Assembly (NCBI GenBank): GCA_029255685.2
Contig: CM055319.2
Span: 33,753,068 to 33,817,067, forward strand
Direction of reading: 5' to 3'
Source: Silene conica
Lineage: Eukaryota > Streptophyta > Magnoliopsida > Caryophyllales > Caryophyllaceae
DNA: 64,000 nucleotides
Shown: piece after piece, positions 11,347 through 22,447 of the stretch
How positions within the stretch are numbered: the first letter of the stretch is position 1
Layout: each line of letters opens with the position of its first letter
The notes under the pieces: generated by a model
Databases searched by the model: none
What the model was told of the DNA's origin: nothing
The model's input: only the letters and a program-made list of their open reading frames with translations
Position numbers and translations under genes: made by a program

Positions 11347-12663
11347 TGTTGGAAACTAGGTTCCTTATTTTATACTCAAGTCTAATATGAGTTTTGTTTC
11401 TTTAAGTTTAGTCATAAAAACTTAAATAGATCTTATGCATGCAAGATGATATCATAAGATGAGATAGTCCTTACATTGGTTTTAGAAGGTTTATACTCAA
11501 TAATCACCTATTACTTGAGTCTTCAAACCGAAATACCCTTACAACGATCTAAGAAAAATCGTCTCCAAAAGATGCGTATCAAGGACCCGTTCTCAAACTA
11601 TTACTAATTTTGTTACTAGAAAATTAGTATTAGTATACTAGAAATAATAATAATATTACTCTTAATATTATTGATATGGAAATAATAATTTTCTTAGTAA
11701 AAACTATTTTACTTAGAAATATATTGAGAATGATGTTGTGGTGTTGTGTTAGTGTAAGCATCAACTTAGCAACAACAACTAGTGTGCAAAACTTGTGCAA
11801 AACTTGTAGTATTTTGTGAAGTGTGTTGTAGTGTATTTAAAGAGCAAAGGTGAGCTACCATGCTCACTCTTGGCCGGCCAAAGGCCTTCAAAAATGAAGC
11901 CAATGCATGCCTCTTACTCTTACACAAAAGCATACAATATGCCTTACACCTAAGGCTAGGCATGTAAGCTTTTGCATAATGTGTAAGAGTAGCTTACCAC
12001 AACACACTACCTCACTAATACATATCACACGGTCAAGTGTGGTCTAATATGGACCCATTTTATCTTTGTCAATTGTGTTAATTTGTAACATGTCACACAT
12101 GTCCCATAACACATGACCCAATTTGTTAATTATGCAATTTTAACTATTAGAATTCATAATTTACAAATTTATTACATTTAAATAAATATTTCAATATTTC
12201 GAAATTATTATTGTATAAAAATGTAATGTCATAATTTAATTACAACTCTTTGTAATTTTATGATCAACCGTGTTCATTCTCAATTTAATCGTTTCCTAAA
12301 CGAATAAATAAAACCGAGTAATAAAACAATTTTATTACCTTGACTTTTATTATTATTATAATCCCATTATAAAAATATTCGTCATACAAAATTATTTCCA
12401 AAATTTCCAGTTATTAATTAATTTGTATCTAATACAATATTAATTAAATATTCCATTGAGACGGAATTCCCTAAAGATATGACCTTAAGGGATCAACTGA
12501 TCACCACCATCATATGACGATAATGTCAAACTCTAGACAGCCAATCATTATCGATAAATGTTGATCAGTCGACTTTAAAAAAGAGTAACACTCCCAGTTG
12601 TGTTTCATTTAAATAAGTTTTAATTACGTCAACACACTATTGTCGAGGACACTTCCTCCAACA
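11347..12663 (-). repeat. LTR of copia TR-GAG element (3' LTR in its own orientation)
   Basis: 1317 bp. On the minus strand it starts TGTTGGAGGAAGTG and ends TTTCCAACA. It appears identical to the copy at 19248-20564. The TATA-like TTTAAATA on the minus strand near 11835 is a possible promoter. The short minus ORF at 11766-11963 lies inside the LTR, is repeated in the other copy and shows no domain. Confidence 0.93.
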
Positions 12664-12677
12664 ATCTCCCACTTGTC
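12664..12677 (-). other. Polypurine tract of copia TR-GAG element
   Basis: On the minus strand this reads GACAAGTGGGAGAT directly before the LTR start TGTTGG. The same string precedes the 3' LTR of the related element at 62771-62784. Confidence 0.85.
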
Positions 12678-14513
12678 CGAGACAAGTGTGTGTTACCAAT
12701 TCTCTTGCCCTATTACTATCTCCCACTCAATGCATGGCGTCCTCTCAGGTCGTGCCGGCAATTGATTAAAATCTAGAGTGGTTTATCTCGATCTGGAGTT
12801 TATAACTACTGACCGGAATTATCTACCATAGATACCTTCCGAGCGTGGCCACGCATTTCTAGTTATTATTCTCCTCGAGTGGCCTAGAGATATTTCTCAA
12901 CCCTGACAAGGGGTGGACAATTCCTAATCGACTTATTCCTTCCGGCTGGCCATAGTCCATCATAACCCAAAATATGTCCTTATAAACCCCAGTTACGAAG
13001 GTGTTAGGACATAAATCAAAGTTAATCTGAAAACTATGCCACCTCAGAGAACAGTCATTAGTCCAAGAACTGACTCATGTGAAACACGATAGATGCTCCC
13101 GCCACGACCAGGCAGTCTTTTAATAAGAGTACGCCAGAGCTCTATCAGCGGTCATTAGCCCGGCAAATGTATCTTAACATGTCTATGCCTAGGTGATCGA
13201 TTAGTCATCTCGTATGACTCTATGGCAATTGAACTCGCCATCAATCGCATCACACATCCGGTTGCATTGAGATGTCACCTCACTTAAGCAACTGGGGGCG
13301 AGGTCATGATAATTCAATTCACTTTAATGGGGTTCAATATGGTCTTACCATCCCATTTGAATTTTACTTGACCTTTCGTGAGTTATAAATAACTCAAACA
13401 ATTAGTGGATTACACCATCCAAGTGGTCAACCTTTGAACACCATTTAATTTACAATCAGCTTTAGGGTCTCTCGTTTACATCCCTTAAAATTGTAATTAT
13501 CTTCATTTTGAGTAAACCAGGTTTACCACGGTTCGTGCGATCGTTCACTTTGCGGATCATATCCATACATTGATCTTTCCTCTGAAAGAGACAAGTCATT
13601 CTCATGACTAGCGAATAAGATTATGTGCATTGTGTAACTCCCAGCCACAGTAATGCCTTTACATAATTTATGAACTTACACATTTTGTAGAATCTTGTGA
13701 TGACCATGTAGTTAAAATACAAGTCATTGAGATGCATAGTCAATGAATGTAAGCCAAAGATTATCTCAAATCTTTGCTTGGTTTCTTGGAACTTGAGTCG
13801 TTGCAAACCTTTTACCATACGACTAAGTTATCTTCCAAGATCTTGAATTTGTCTTTTATCTTCATTGGAGAATACTTTGACAATTGATCAAGGTTTAATC
13901 ATTGATTTAAAACCTGCTCTACGGGTTGTCCTGTAAGCGGTGCGCATCCACTTTACACGATCATACTAATGGCGGAAACATTAGTGATTTAAACGTGCAA
14001 ACAATAGTACTTAAGGTTCGATAAATTTCCATGATCCCATCATGGTTATACTATCTTCATCTCCATGAACAACCTTAATACTAACATCAAGATGTCTCTT
14101 ATAATCTCAACTAAACATCCTATGTTCAATTAGATTTAATTCATATCAATATGTCATCTAGAACCAAAAACTCGTGTACCTTTCATGAGTATCAATGCTT
14201 CATTCCAAACGAGCAATGAGTTGTTTTAGATAACGTTTACTCCCACTAAACTCTTGTTCTTGCTTGATTCTGAAGATCCTGAAGTCATACCCATGACTCA
14301 ATAGCTTCAAATCCTGGAGCGAGAACTCCCACTGAACTTTTCATTTAACCGTAAATCATAAAGCTCCCACTCAATTCAATGTTCCTTAACATTCAATGAA
14401 TTGAAATGGTTGGGACTTCAACCATATGTGCTAATAGTCACATCCTTTTCAAATACCCTTTTGAAAAATGGTTATTGAGTTTACTGAATTCATTCTCAAT
14501 GAATTGCCTTACT

Positions 14514-14577
14514 ACTTTCAACAAAGTTACCCTTAACTTTGTATACTTTCAACAAAGTTACCCTTAACTTTGTAGAC
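14514..14577. repeat. Short tandem duplication
   Basis: A unit of about 30 bp beginning ACTTTCAACAAAGTTACCC occurs twice in direct succession within the 3' noncoding region of the copia TR-GAG element. Confidence 0.8.
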
Positions 14578-14940
14578 TGCAGACATCCACATGTCTGCTT
14601 CTGCTTCTCTCAACAAATCTCATTTATCAGCACGTAAGTCTTATAAATTTCATGGTTCTTTGCATTGGCATATTTAGATCACCATCTAAATCCAAGAACC
14701 CTTTCTTGAGCCTTTGCAAAATCTTTTGAATAATTTTCTTCGAGTGTCCTCCCGTAGTTTCTATAAGAGTCTTTTCTTATGGTATACAATTTCTGTGTGT
14801 AGGAACTTTCAGTTCCCCACATTTATCTTATCTTGTACTGTACGAGGACTATATCATGGATCTTATCCATGTAAATAATTTTTCCTTACAAACTTCAAGA
14901 ATTTATCTTTGAAGTATCCTCCAGGGCCGGGGCCGTTGGT

Positions 14941-15141
14941 ATATAAGGCGTAGATTTTTACCAAACCGTAGATCTTATCCACAACTTTTGGGCTTATCCT
15001 CAACTTTTGGGATGATAAGGCGTAGAATCTTATCCACAACCTAATCTACCTTTTACAACCATAAGGTGTAGATTGCTCTTGGGATATAAGGCGTAGATTT
15101 TTACCAAACCGTAGATTTTATCCACAACTTTTGGGCTTATA
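14941..15141. repeat. Direct duplication with ATAAGGCGTAGAT core
   Basis: A segment of about 58 bp starting ATATAAGGCGTAGATT occurs at 14941-14997 and again at 15084-15141. Further partial copies of the GCGTAGA core lie between and just after. It lies in noncoding DNA of the copia TR-GAG element. Confidence 0.75.
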
Positions 15142-15848
15142 AGCCGTAGAATCTTATCTACAGCCTAATCTTCCCTTTCATCTTTTACATAACCAAAACA
15201 CAATAAATCCTACTATTCACTAATAGATCACATCCTTTGTGCTTGTCAAAATCATATGCTATTTGTGGCTTTTCAAATTTCTCCCACTCTATCTTTGTAA
15301 TAATAATCCTATTTTATTACCAAAGATAGCTACTAAGGCCACAAGCAATGACTTTGATGTTGGTTTGTGTATCCTTATGGTTTATTACAGAAAATATTCA
15401 ATTTAAAGCTTTAGATACTTTAGAATGATTTTGAAGTTGGTTTGTGTACCCTTATGACAACTTTTCCTCTTTAATTAAGTTCTTAACTTAATTTGATTTT
15501 GATTTGAATTGGGTATCCTATACCTATTCGGTTTCAATGGTCATACATTGAAATGTGACAATCAATTTTATTCTATGTTTAAGATTTGCAAGTGTTAAAA
15601 CTAATTAAGAACATAAATATAAAACCAATAGTGACTTGGGTTGAAAACCAAGTCACCTCATTATCCAAAATACAACCAATTGTTTGAAGGATTAACATTT
15701 CCTCGTCCAACAAGGAAATAAAATACGGATTTTAAATTGTTCTTTCAACACTTGAAATAAAATAAGCAGGAAAAACAAAGCTCCTTGATCATCCTGAGTG
15801 GAGCTACTCTTAGTTCCACTGATCCATTATGCTTGATTTTTCTTTCCC

Positions 15849-16748
15849 TTATTTTTGTTTCCATGCCCAACTAGGAAGAATCTTCCCAGCTTTGAGATCG
15901 CTGAGATATCTGGAACAATTCCTCTTCTTATGTCCTTTATTATTACAATAAAAGCACCTGGCTCCTTGAGGAGCGCTCATGTTGGGATCTGATGTACTTG
16001 CCTCCGAAGACACATTCTTTAAACCTTTGGAAGGTTGCCTCCCCTTAGCCCTACCCTTCCTATTGAACTTTCCTTTGCCCTTAACATTTATGTAGAGCTC
16101 ATCCTTAGGGGAACTAACATTTAGGTCCATATCCCTTTCTACTTGCACAATCATATTGTGCAGTTCATCGAGAGAGATGTCTTGGTTCCTTATGTTGAAA
16201 TTCATCCGGAATTGTACATAAGTCTTCACCTTAGACAAGGAGTGGAGGATTCTGTCAATCACAAGTTCCTTAGGAATATCCACTTGATTCATCCTTAGGG
16301 TTTCTACATGCTCAATCATCTTGAGTACATGTGGGCTAACCTTTTGCCCCTCCTTAAGGTTGAAATCAAAGAAGGCCGATACTGCCCCATATTGGAGAAT
16401 TCTCGAAGCCTTTGAGAACATTGTCAGAAGCGTGCAATAGATCTCATAAGCTGTGCCAATCTTTAGGGCAATCTTTTGGAGCTCCGACTCCATCGAGAGG
16501 ATTAAAACATTTTTCAATTCCCAAGACTCCTTGTGATAAGAATCATAAGATCGTCTTGCCGCGGCGGTGGCATTTTCAGCAGGTTCGGGAGGTGATGCTT
16601 CAATAAGGAATTCGGTCTTACCGTCACCTTGTGCTGCCAACAACAGTTGGGCATCCCAATCGGCAAAGTTTGCCCCATTCTCTTTTAGCTTACAACGATC
16701 CGTGAAGGATTGTAACCATGAAGTGTTTGTAGTAGTGGAAGTAGTCAT
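15849..16748 (-). CDS. Copia Gag polyprotein (UBN2-type capsid plus zinc knuckle)
   Basis: Intact 299-residue ORF, ATG at 16748, stop at 15849. Residues of about 25-215 match the UBN2/copia gag fold (WDAQLLLAAQG, SWELKNVLILSM, LQYGAVSAFFDF, VDIPKELVIDRILHSL, LDELHNMIVQVERDM). A basic Lys/Arg/Gly linker (about 222-242) leads to a CX2CX4HX4C zinc knuckle at C265, C268, H273 and C278. The protein ends 21 residues later with no protease attached. Gag would form the particle that packages element RNA in the cytoplasm. An undamaged gag beside a missing pol suggests selection for gag, or simply youth of the copy. Confidence 0.93.
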   Translation of the reverse strand: MTTSTTTNTSWLQSFTDRCKLKENGANFADWDAQLLLAAQGDGKTEFLIEASPPEPAENATAAARRSYDSYHKESWELKNVLILSMESELQKIALKIGTAYEIYCTLLTMFSKASRILQYGAVSAFFDFNLKEGQKVSPHVLKMIEHVETLRMNQVDIPKELVIDRILHSLSKVKTYVQFRMNFNIRNQDISLDELHNMIVQVERDMDLNVSSPKDELYINVKGKGKFNRKGRAKGRQPSKGLKNVSSEASTSDPNMSAPQGARCFYCNNKGHKKRNCSRYLSDLKAGKILPSWAWKQK

Positions 16749-19247
16749 GATTGATATTGATACGAAGACTACAAAATTTTAAACATATGAAGAAATTAAA
16801 TGCTAATCGTTTTAATTTTCATTTTAACTTGTAAACATATTTACTAAGTTGATGCATCTATAAAATGACCTCTATCCAATTTTATAAATGATTCCAAGAC
16901 CCAAACCCATACTACCGAAATCGTGAACCACTGGAACTCCGACCCAATGATATGGTTTGGTGGGTTAAAATAAACCGGTTCTACCCTAGAACTCTTGGTT
17001 GATGACAAATCATTATTTATTCATCTTAGCCCGGAACACATTGACCACTGGTCCTCTACACTTCCGTTGAGTACAAACCAAATTTCAAATGCATCGGGAT
17101 GCGATCCGCCCACTGGACTGAATCCACCCCATCGCCCCACTTATCCTACGTAATGGGGTTCGTACTGCCCACTGGACTAGCACCACCCCACGAAATAGAA
17201 GCTCATGGGTTCTACTATTTGGTAAGGCTAATCCTCAATTGTTTTCGTTTAATATAGAGGTCTTGTCAATTTATTATCTATCTCCTTTAAGTGAATTAAA
17301 TTGGTGAACTCGATAATTATAATTGACATGGTCGTATTTAACGATCTAAACTAATATGCATGTTTATGGCGATTTGGCTATGCATGCAAACATATTAAAA
17401 TGCAAAAATAAAAGCAATAAAGCAATAAAATCCTAGTATGGCCTTCCTAGTAATAGAAAAACTAATTAACTATTACAAATTCGGAAACCAACTCCTTGGT
17501 CCCTTGAACTTCATTGGCACGCCATCCAAGAAAACACCGTCTTGTCGGAACTCCTTTCCGTATGGCACCGTCTTTTGGATCTCCGGAATTACAATAAAAT
17601 AATACAACTATTCTATTGTAAAACTGAAAATTTAAATTAAATTACAAACCCGTGATACGAGATCACATAAATTACAACCGAATCAATATTCCCTTACATT
17701 ACGGGTAATATTGATTAAAACTAAGGCCATACTAAGAAAAATTACATAATTCCAAATTATATAAATAACATTCAAAATATGACATTCATATTAAATAAAT
17801 TGCAATAATAAAATATGTATGCACATGCTCAATTTTTAATGCCAAATCGCCTTATGGGAGCAAATATCTCATATTTGTTTACGGTTTTTACGGATATGCG
17901 CGATTTTAACTATTAAAATCATCCAAAATTACATAAATCTCATTTATGTCCAAGTTAATCATCCTAACTTACTTTAGGAATCAATGTTTAGTCTCTACTA
18001 ATATTTGATCATGATCTAACTTGATTTTGCATTATTGTTCATAAATTACTTGTATTTTCGGGAAAAATAAACAAAATACGGCCAAATGAGTCAATAAAAT
18101 TCGAAATTTAAAATTCAAAAATTTTAAACTTTCTGGAAATTTTCTAAAATTTCAGAAATTATTAAAATGGTCTTTTGCAATTATTTATGGTTTATTTCTT
18201 AAATAAATCGTATAATAAGCCGTTTTTATGGTTAAAAATCCGATTTAAATTATAAAAACTTGAAATAAATTGCTATAAATTTTTAGTCATCCTAAAATGC
18301 ATATTAGAATTTGAAAGTGACCAAAAATTACAGACCATACTCGAAATTTTATTTTCCGACTCATAAATTACGATTATTAGCTAATTAACTCATTAAAAAT
18401 TAATAATCATAAAAAAAACAGAAACTTTTTGATATCTAACTTTTAGATCTGATGTTCCTATCATATAAGACATCTATGGGTAAAATTTCATGCCATAATA
18501 TTAAGATCAACTATTTTTAACACAATAAGTCACTATTTATCCGATTTTAACCATTAAAATCATAAAACATGCATCACTTGAGAATAAATTCCCAAAACTT
18601 ACATACATACTGTAAATATTGCATGTGACATTGTGTAAAGTTTTTATGGCAAAATTCCAACTATAACTATTAAAGTCGAATTTAAGTCACTATTAATCCG
18701 ATTTTTACTATAAAAATCATTAATCATGCAAAATAATTCCAATAATTTCGAAAATTCATACAGGAACTTTATATGTTGCATGTGACTTCTCATAAAATTT
18801 TTAAGATTAAATTCGAAATATAACCATATATACCCATTTTTGCTCATATTATGACTATTTATCTCATAAAATTCATAATCCATGCATATTAGCTCCATTT
18901 CTTACGAAAAATCATATACAATATATTAAATATGCATGTAAGAACATATCAAAAAATCTCGGCCAGAAACTATTTTTAGCTATTTTTCCCATTAATTGTT
19001 GTTTAAAACCGATTTAAACTACAAAATATACAAATAAATATAAAAATGAACAATAAAAATCCATAAAATTATTTTTATGTCCTAAAACCATTTTAGAAAC
19101 AGAAACTTTAACATGCAAAATTATTTTGTGATTTATCATAATAAACACAATTATTTCGAAATTTTCGAAATATGTATGTTAAACCGATTTTAACATAAAA
19201 CATGAATCCGATCATGCATGCAACAACCGTAATGCTCTGATACCAAT
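16749..19247 (-). other. Leader (5' noncoding region) of copia TR-GAG element
   Basis: About 2.5 kb between primer-binding site and gag ATG, without long ORFs. It aligns in order with the leader of the sister element (55953-58402). A particularly well conserved block of about 110 bp lies at 17480-17585 (matching 57590-57700), and the segment with CCAGTGGGCAGTACGAACCC at about 17160-17180 matches 58011-58030. Conservation suggests packaging or translation signals. Confidence 0.75.
19234..19245 (-). other. Primer-binding site (initiator tRNA-Met)
   Basis: On the minus strand TGGTATCAGAGC, two bases inside the LTR. This is the standard tRNA-Met complement used by plant copia elements; it is not a tRNA gene. 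Confidence 0.92.
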
Positions 19248-20564
19248 TGTTGGAAACTAGGTTCCTTATTTTATACTCAAGTCTAATATGAGTTTTGTTT
19301 CTTTAAGTTTAGTCATAAAAACTTAAATAGATCTTATGCATGCAAGATGATATCATAAGATGAGATAGTCCTTACATTGGTTTTAGAAGGTTTATACTCA
19401 ATAATCACCTATTACTTGAGTCTTCAAACCGAAATACCCTTACAACGATCTAAGAAAAATCGTCTCCAAAAGATGCGTATCAAGGACCCGTTCTCAAACT
19501 ATTACTAATTTTGTTACTAGAAAATTAGTATTAGTATACTAGAAATAATAATAATATTACTCTTAATATTATTGATATGGAAATAATAATTTTCTTAGTA
19601 AAAACTATTTTACTTAGAAATATATTGAGAATGATGTTGTGGTGTTGTGTTAGTGTAAGCATCAACTTAGCAACAACAACTAGTGTGCAAAACTTGTGCA
19701 AAACTTGTAGTATTTTGTGAAGTGTGTTGTAGTGTATTTAAAGAGCAAAGGTGAGCTACCATGCTCACTCTTGGCCGGCCAAAGGCCTTCAAAAATGAAG
19801 CCAATGCATGCCTCTTACTCTTACACAAAAGCATACAATATGCCTTACACCTAAGGCTAGGCATGTAAGCTTTTGCATAATGTGTAAGAGTAGCTTACCA
19901 CAACACACTACCTCACTAATACATATCACACGGTCAAGTGTGGTCTAATATGGACCCATTTTATCTTTGTCAATTGTGTTAATTTGTAACATGTCACACA
20001 TGTCCCATAACACATGACCCAATTTGTTAATTATGCAATTTTAACTATTAGAATTCATAATTTACAAATTTATTACATTTAAATAAATATTTCAATATTT
20101 CGAAATTATTATTGTATAAAAATGTAATGTCATAATTTAATTACAACTCTTTGTAATTTTATGATCAACCGTGTTCATTCTCAATTTAATCGTTTCCTAA
20201 ACGAATAAATAAAACCGAGTAATAAAACAATTTTATTACCTTGACTTTTATTATTATTATAATCCCATTATAAAAATATTCGTCATACAAAATTATTTCC
20301 AAAATTTCCAGTTATTAATTAATTTGTATCTAATACAATATTAATTAAATATTCCATTGAGACGGAATTCCCTAAAGATATGACCTTAAGGGATCAACTG
20401 ATCACCACCATCATATGACGATAATGTCAAACTCTAGACAGCCAATCATTATCGATAAATGTTGATCAGTCGACTTTAAAAAAGAGTAACACTCCCAGTT
20501 GTGTTTCATTTAAATAAGTTTTAATTACGTCAACACACTATTGTCGAGGACACTTCCTCCAACA
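19248..20564 (-). repeat. LTR of copia TR-GAG element (5' LTR in its own orientation)
   Basis: 1317 bp, apparently identical to 11347-12663. It is followed by the right target duplication TGTGT at 20565-20569. Confidence 0.93.
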
Positions 20565-20569
20565 TGTGT
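20565..20569. repeat. Target site duplication of the copia gag-only element, right copy
   Basis: TGTGT, identical to 11342-11346. Confidence 0.92.
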
Positions 20570-20946
20570 ATGTGTTAGGTTGACCTTGTTTATAGCGAAA
20601 GCTAGAATAGGACTCGACCTTAGGTTAGTCAAATCGAAAGACGAGACGGACCTAGACCTAACTTAGATGAGACCACCTACCCCTATGCTTGTTTGACATC
20701 GACTACCCTAGTAACCCCCGACACCTTAGTTCCTTTAATCATCAATTTCATTTCAATTTACTTGCTTTAGTAGTTAATTAGTCTTTTCAATCCCCAACCT
20801 ATTACCCCGACTCTTGCTTAAATTAGAACATAACTATACAACTATCTCCACCGTCTTCGCGAACGATAACCCCTATTATACTACTAATTTGGGTTTTTAT
20901 AAATGTGTTTGATGCGTGAGAACCGACGACTAAATCCCGCGTATCA
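20570..20946 (+). repeat. Athila 3' LTR, right portion
   Basis: Continues the LTR interrupted at 11346. The segment with GCGTGAGAACCGACGACTAA and the terminal CGCGTATCA fits an LTR 3' end, whose ATCA mirrors the TGAT start at 10040. The flanking duplication cannot be checked because the 5' side is outside the window. Confidence 0.6.
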
Positions 20947-21130
20947 ACCAACCGCCCCCTCCCCCACCCCGCCGCGCACCCCCCTCCCCTGCCACGCACT
21001 CCCCTGCCCCCTCCCCCTATCGCGCCCTGGCTCCCCTTGCCGCGCCCTCCCCCTGCCGCGCCGCCCCCTCTGTCTGCCGCCCTCCCTCCCCTTGCCGTGC
21101 CGCCCCCCTCCGTCAACCCATCCCCACATC
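20947..21130. repeat. C-rich low-complexity tract
   Basis: About 180 bp of CCCC/CCTCCC/GCCGC-type sequence, sharply different from its AT-rich surroundings, lying between the Athila LTR end and a LINE remnant. ORFs on either strand are compositional artefacts. Confidence 0.75.
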
Positions 21131-21159
21131 TCCTCCACAATCTACTATTTCTTTTTTAC

Positions 21160-21432
21160 TTTTTTTTTTCAATTGTTTTTTTAATTAATTTTTTTTGTTG
21201 AAAGGTAAGTATATTGAAAAAAAGTGACCAATTACATTGTAGCTAGAAAATTGGCATCTTTGCTGCAAAGATTGCCCGTAGGTAACGATGAAAAATACAT
21301 TTTCAAATCTTTGATAATGTTCTGGCCTACTACCTCTGGTCTTACGAGTATCCCTTCAATTCGACTTTTATTCCTCTGATTCCATATGTGATATATGGCA
21401 GCATTGATAACTTTTGCTATTTTTCTCAATTT
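21160..21432 (-). mobile_element. 5'-truncated LINE fragment
   Basis: The minus-strand ORF at 21232-21429 reads AAIYHIWNQRNKSRIEG and continues to a short Ser/Leu tail, the typical C-terminal end of plant L1-like RT proteins. Downstream on the minus strand (lower coordinates, 21150-21200) the plus strand is T-rich, which fits a decayed poly(A) tail. Only the last 70 or so codons remain. Confidence 0.6.
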
Positions 21433-22447
21433 TCTTTTCTTTAATTAATTATTTTTTCCTACTTTTTTTCAATTGATTTACTTTTTGTTAATTAATTAAT
21501 TACTTTTTTCTTAATTAGTTTGTTTTTGAGTTTTTTCTTAATCATTAGTAATTGATTTAATTTGTTGTTTTGTTGGTTTGGGAAAGAGGGTTCATGTTTA
21601 GAAAAAGGGTAGAAGATGAAAATTTTATGAAAAAGTGTATCTGAAAGAATAAAATCCGTATGAACCACAATGTAACCGTGAAGAATAAAATTTAGAATAA
21701 AATCTTGGCAATTAATTGATTTTGAATCATTATTTGGAAAAGTTTTTGAAAATTTGAGTTGACAAGAATAAAACGTAAAACGGTATTTGAATAATTCTTT
21801 TTGAAAATCTGACTCGACAAGTTTCAAAGTTTTTGATTGGTCGACGAAAAATTAATTTGTGAGGCTGAATGTGAGGGTTTGAAAGAGTGAACGCTGAAAC
21901 GATATTGCGCCACGTAGACAAATTTACGTTTTTCTTTTATAGTAATAATGATGATATTTAACCGGTCGCAAATCACGTATTGGGAATGTTAAACTCCTCA
22001 ATCGGAAAGGAAAAGGGGAAAAAAACGAATACTCGGTAGTTTAGTTGATGGAAAAAACAAATGAGAAGCGTGGTAGCGGTTCACACTCAGAGCGCCAATA
22101 TTCGTAAAGTTTTTCTTCTTCCTCTCTCACCTTTTGTGTTTACCAAATTTACACCGGATTTTGTTATATCAACCCATTTTCGTATTGTTTTTTTCTTAAA
22201 AAAATTTCCGAGACCTTAAGAGTTTGTTGCATTCAAGAAATATTGTCGTCTGCTTCTTGGATTTTTTATTGATCGTGTTTTGTTGTATTGTGAAATGAGT
22301 ATCTGCGATTTCTGGGGTATGTCTTGTTTCGGATCTGTTGGACATTATTGTTATTGTTATTATTATTGGGTCCGATTATATTAGGCTCAGATAAAGTTAT
22401 ATGTACATATACTTGATTGATTGATTGATTTATTGATTAGTGTAAAG
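21433..22447 (+). other. Upstream region and 5' UTR of the galactosyltransferase gene
   Basis: AT-rich, no ORF of note. The stretch from about 22080 (CACTCAGAGCGCCAATATTCG, followed by a CT-rich TTCTTCTTCCTCTCTCACC) looks like a plant transcription start and 5' leader. A short intron in the leader is possible, because the ATG is preceded by 300 bp of T-rich sequence. No clear TATA box. Confidence 0.4.

Larger units (their letters stand above)
12678..15848 (-). other. Noncoding 3' region of copia TR-GAG element
   Basis: About 3.2 kb without a real ORF. The part next to the LTR (to about 13480) matches the 3' noncoding region of the sister element at 62040-62770 on the opposite strand. The middle has no recognisable protein but several GTGGGAG strings that could be relics of pol or polypurine-like repeats. 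Two local duplications are listed separately. Confidence 0.7.
11347..20564 (-). mobile_element. Non-autonomous Ty1/copia (Angela/BARE-like) TR-GAG element
   Basis: Full-length minus-strand insertion into the Athila LTR: two 1317-bp LTRs, tRNA-Met primer-binding site at 19234-19245, polypurine tract at 12664-12677 and target duplication TGTGT. The only substantial ORF is gag (15849-16748); no protease, integrase, RT or RNase H motifs are found. LTR copies look base-for-base identical by eye, so the insertion is recent. Leader and 3' noncoding sequence match the pol-bearing element at 54669, which identifies the family. Movement must have used pol supplied in trans. Confidence 0.9.
1..20946 (+). 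mobile_element. Athila-type Ty3/gypsy retrotransposon, 5' end outside window
   Basis: The order gag zinc knuckle, protease, RT, RNase H, integrase, ATHILA-family ORF, long 3' noncoding region and 3' LTR identifies an Athila-lineage element. The window opens inside gag, so the 5' LTR and primer-binding site are missing. The coding part carries one in-frame stop (808-810) and frameshifts near 2630, 3945 and 7500-7540, so this copy is not autonomous. A minus-strand copia element at 11347-20564 splits the 3' LTR. Supporting landmarks are the CCATTGAGGACAATG block at 8301 and three AAGTGTGGGG motifs, both typical of Athila 3' regions. Confidence 0.88.

Noticed and set aside
20823..21140. Gly/Arg-rich and Pro-rich ORFs on both strands
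   Set aside because: Produced by the C-rich low-complexity tract.
21492..21921. Minus-strand ORFs upstream of the galactosyltransferase gene
   Set aside because: AT-rich, no domains, and they overlap the probable promoter.
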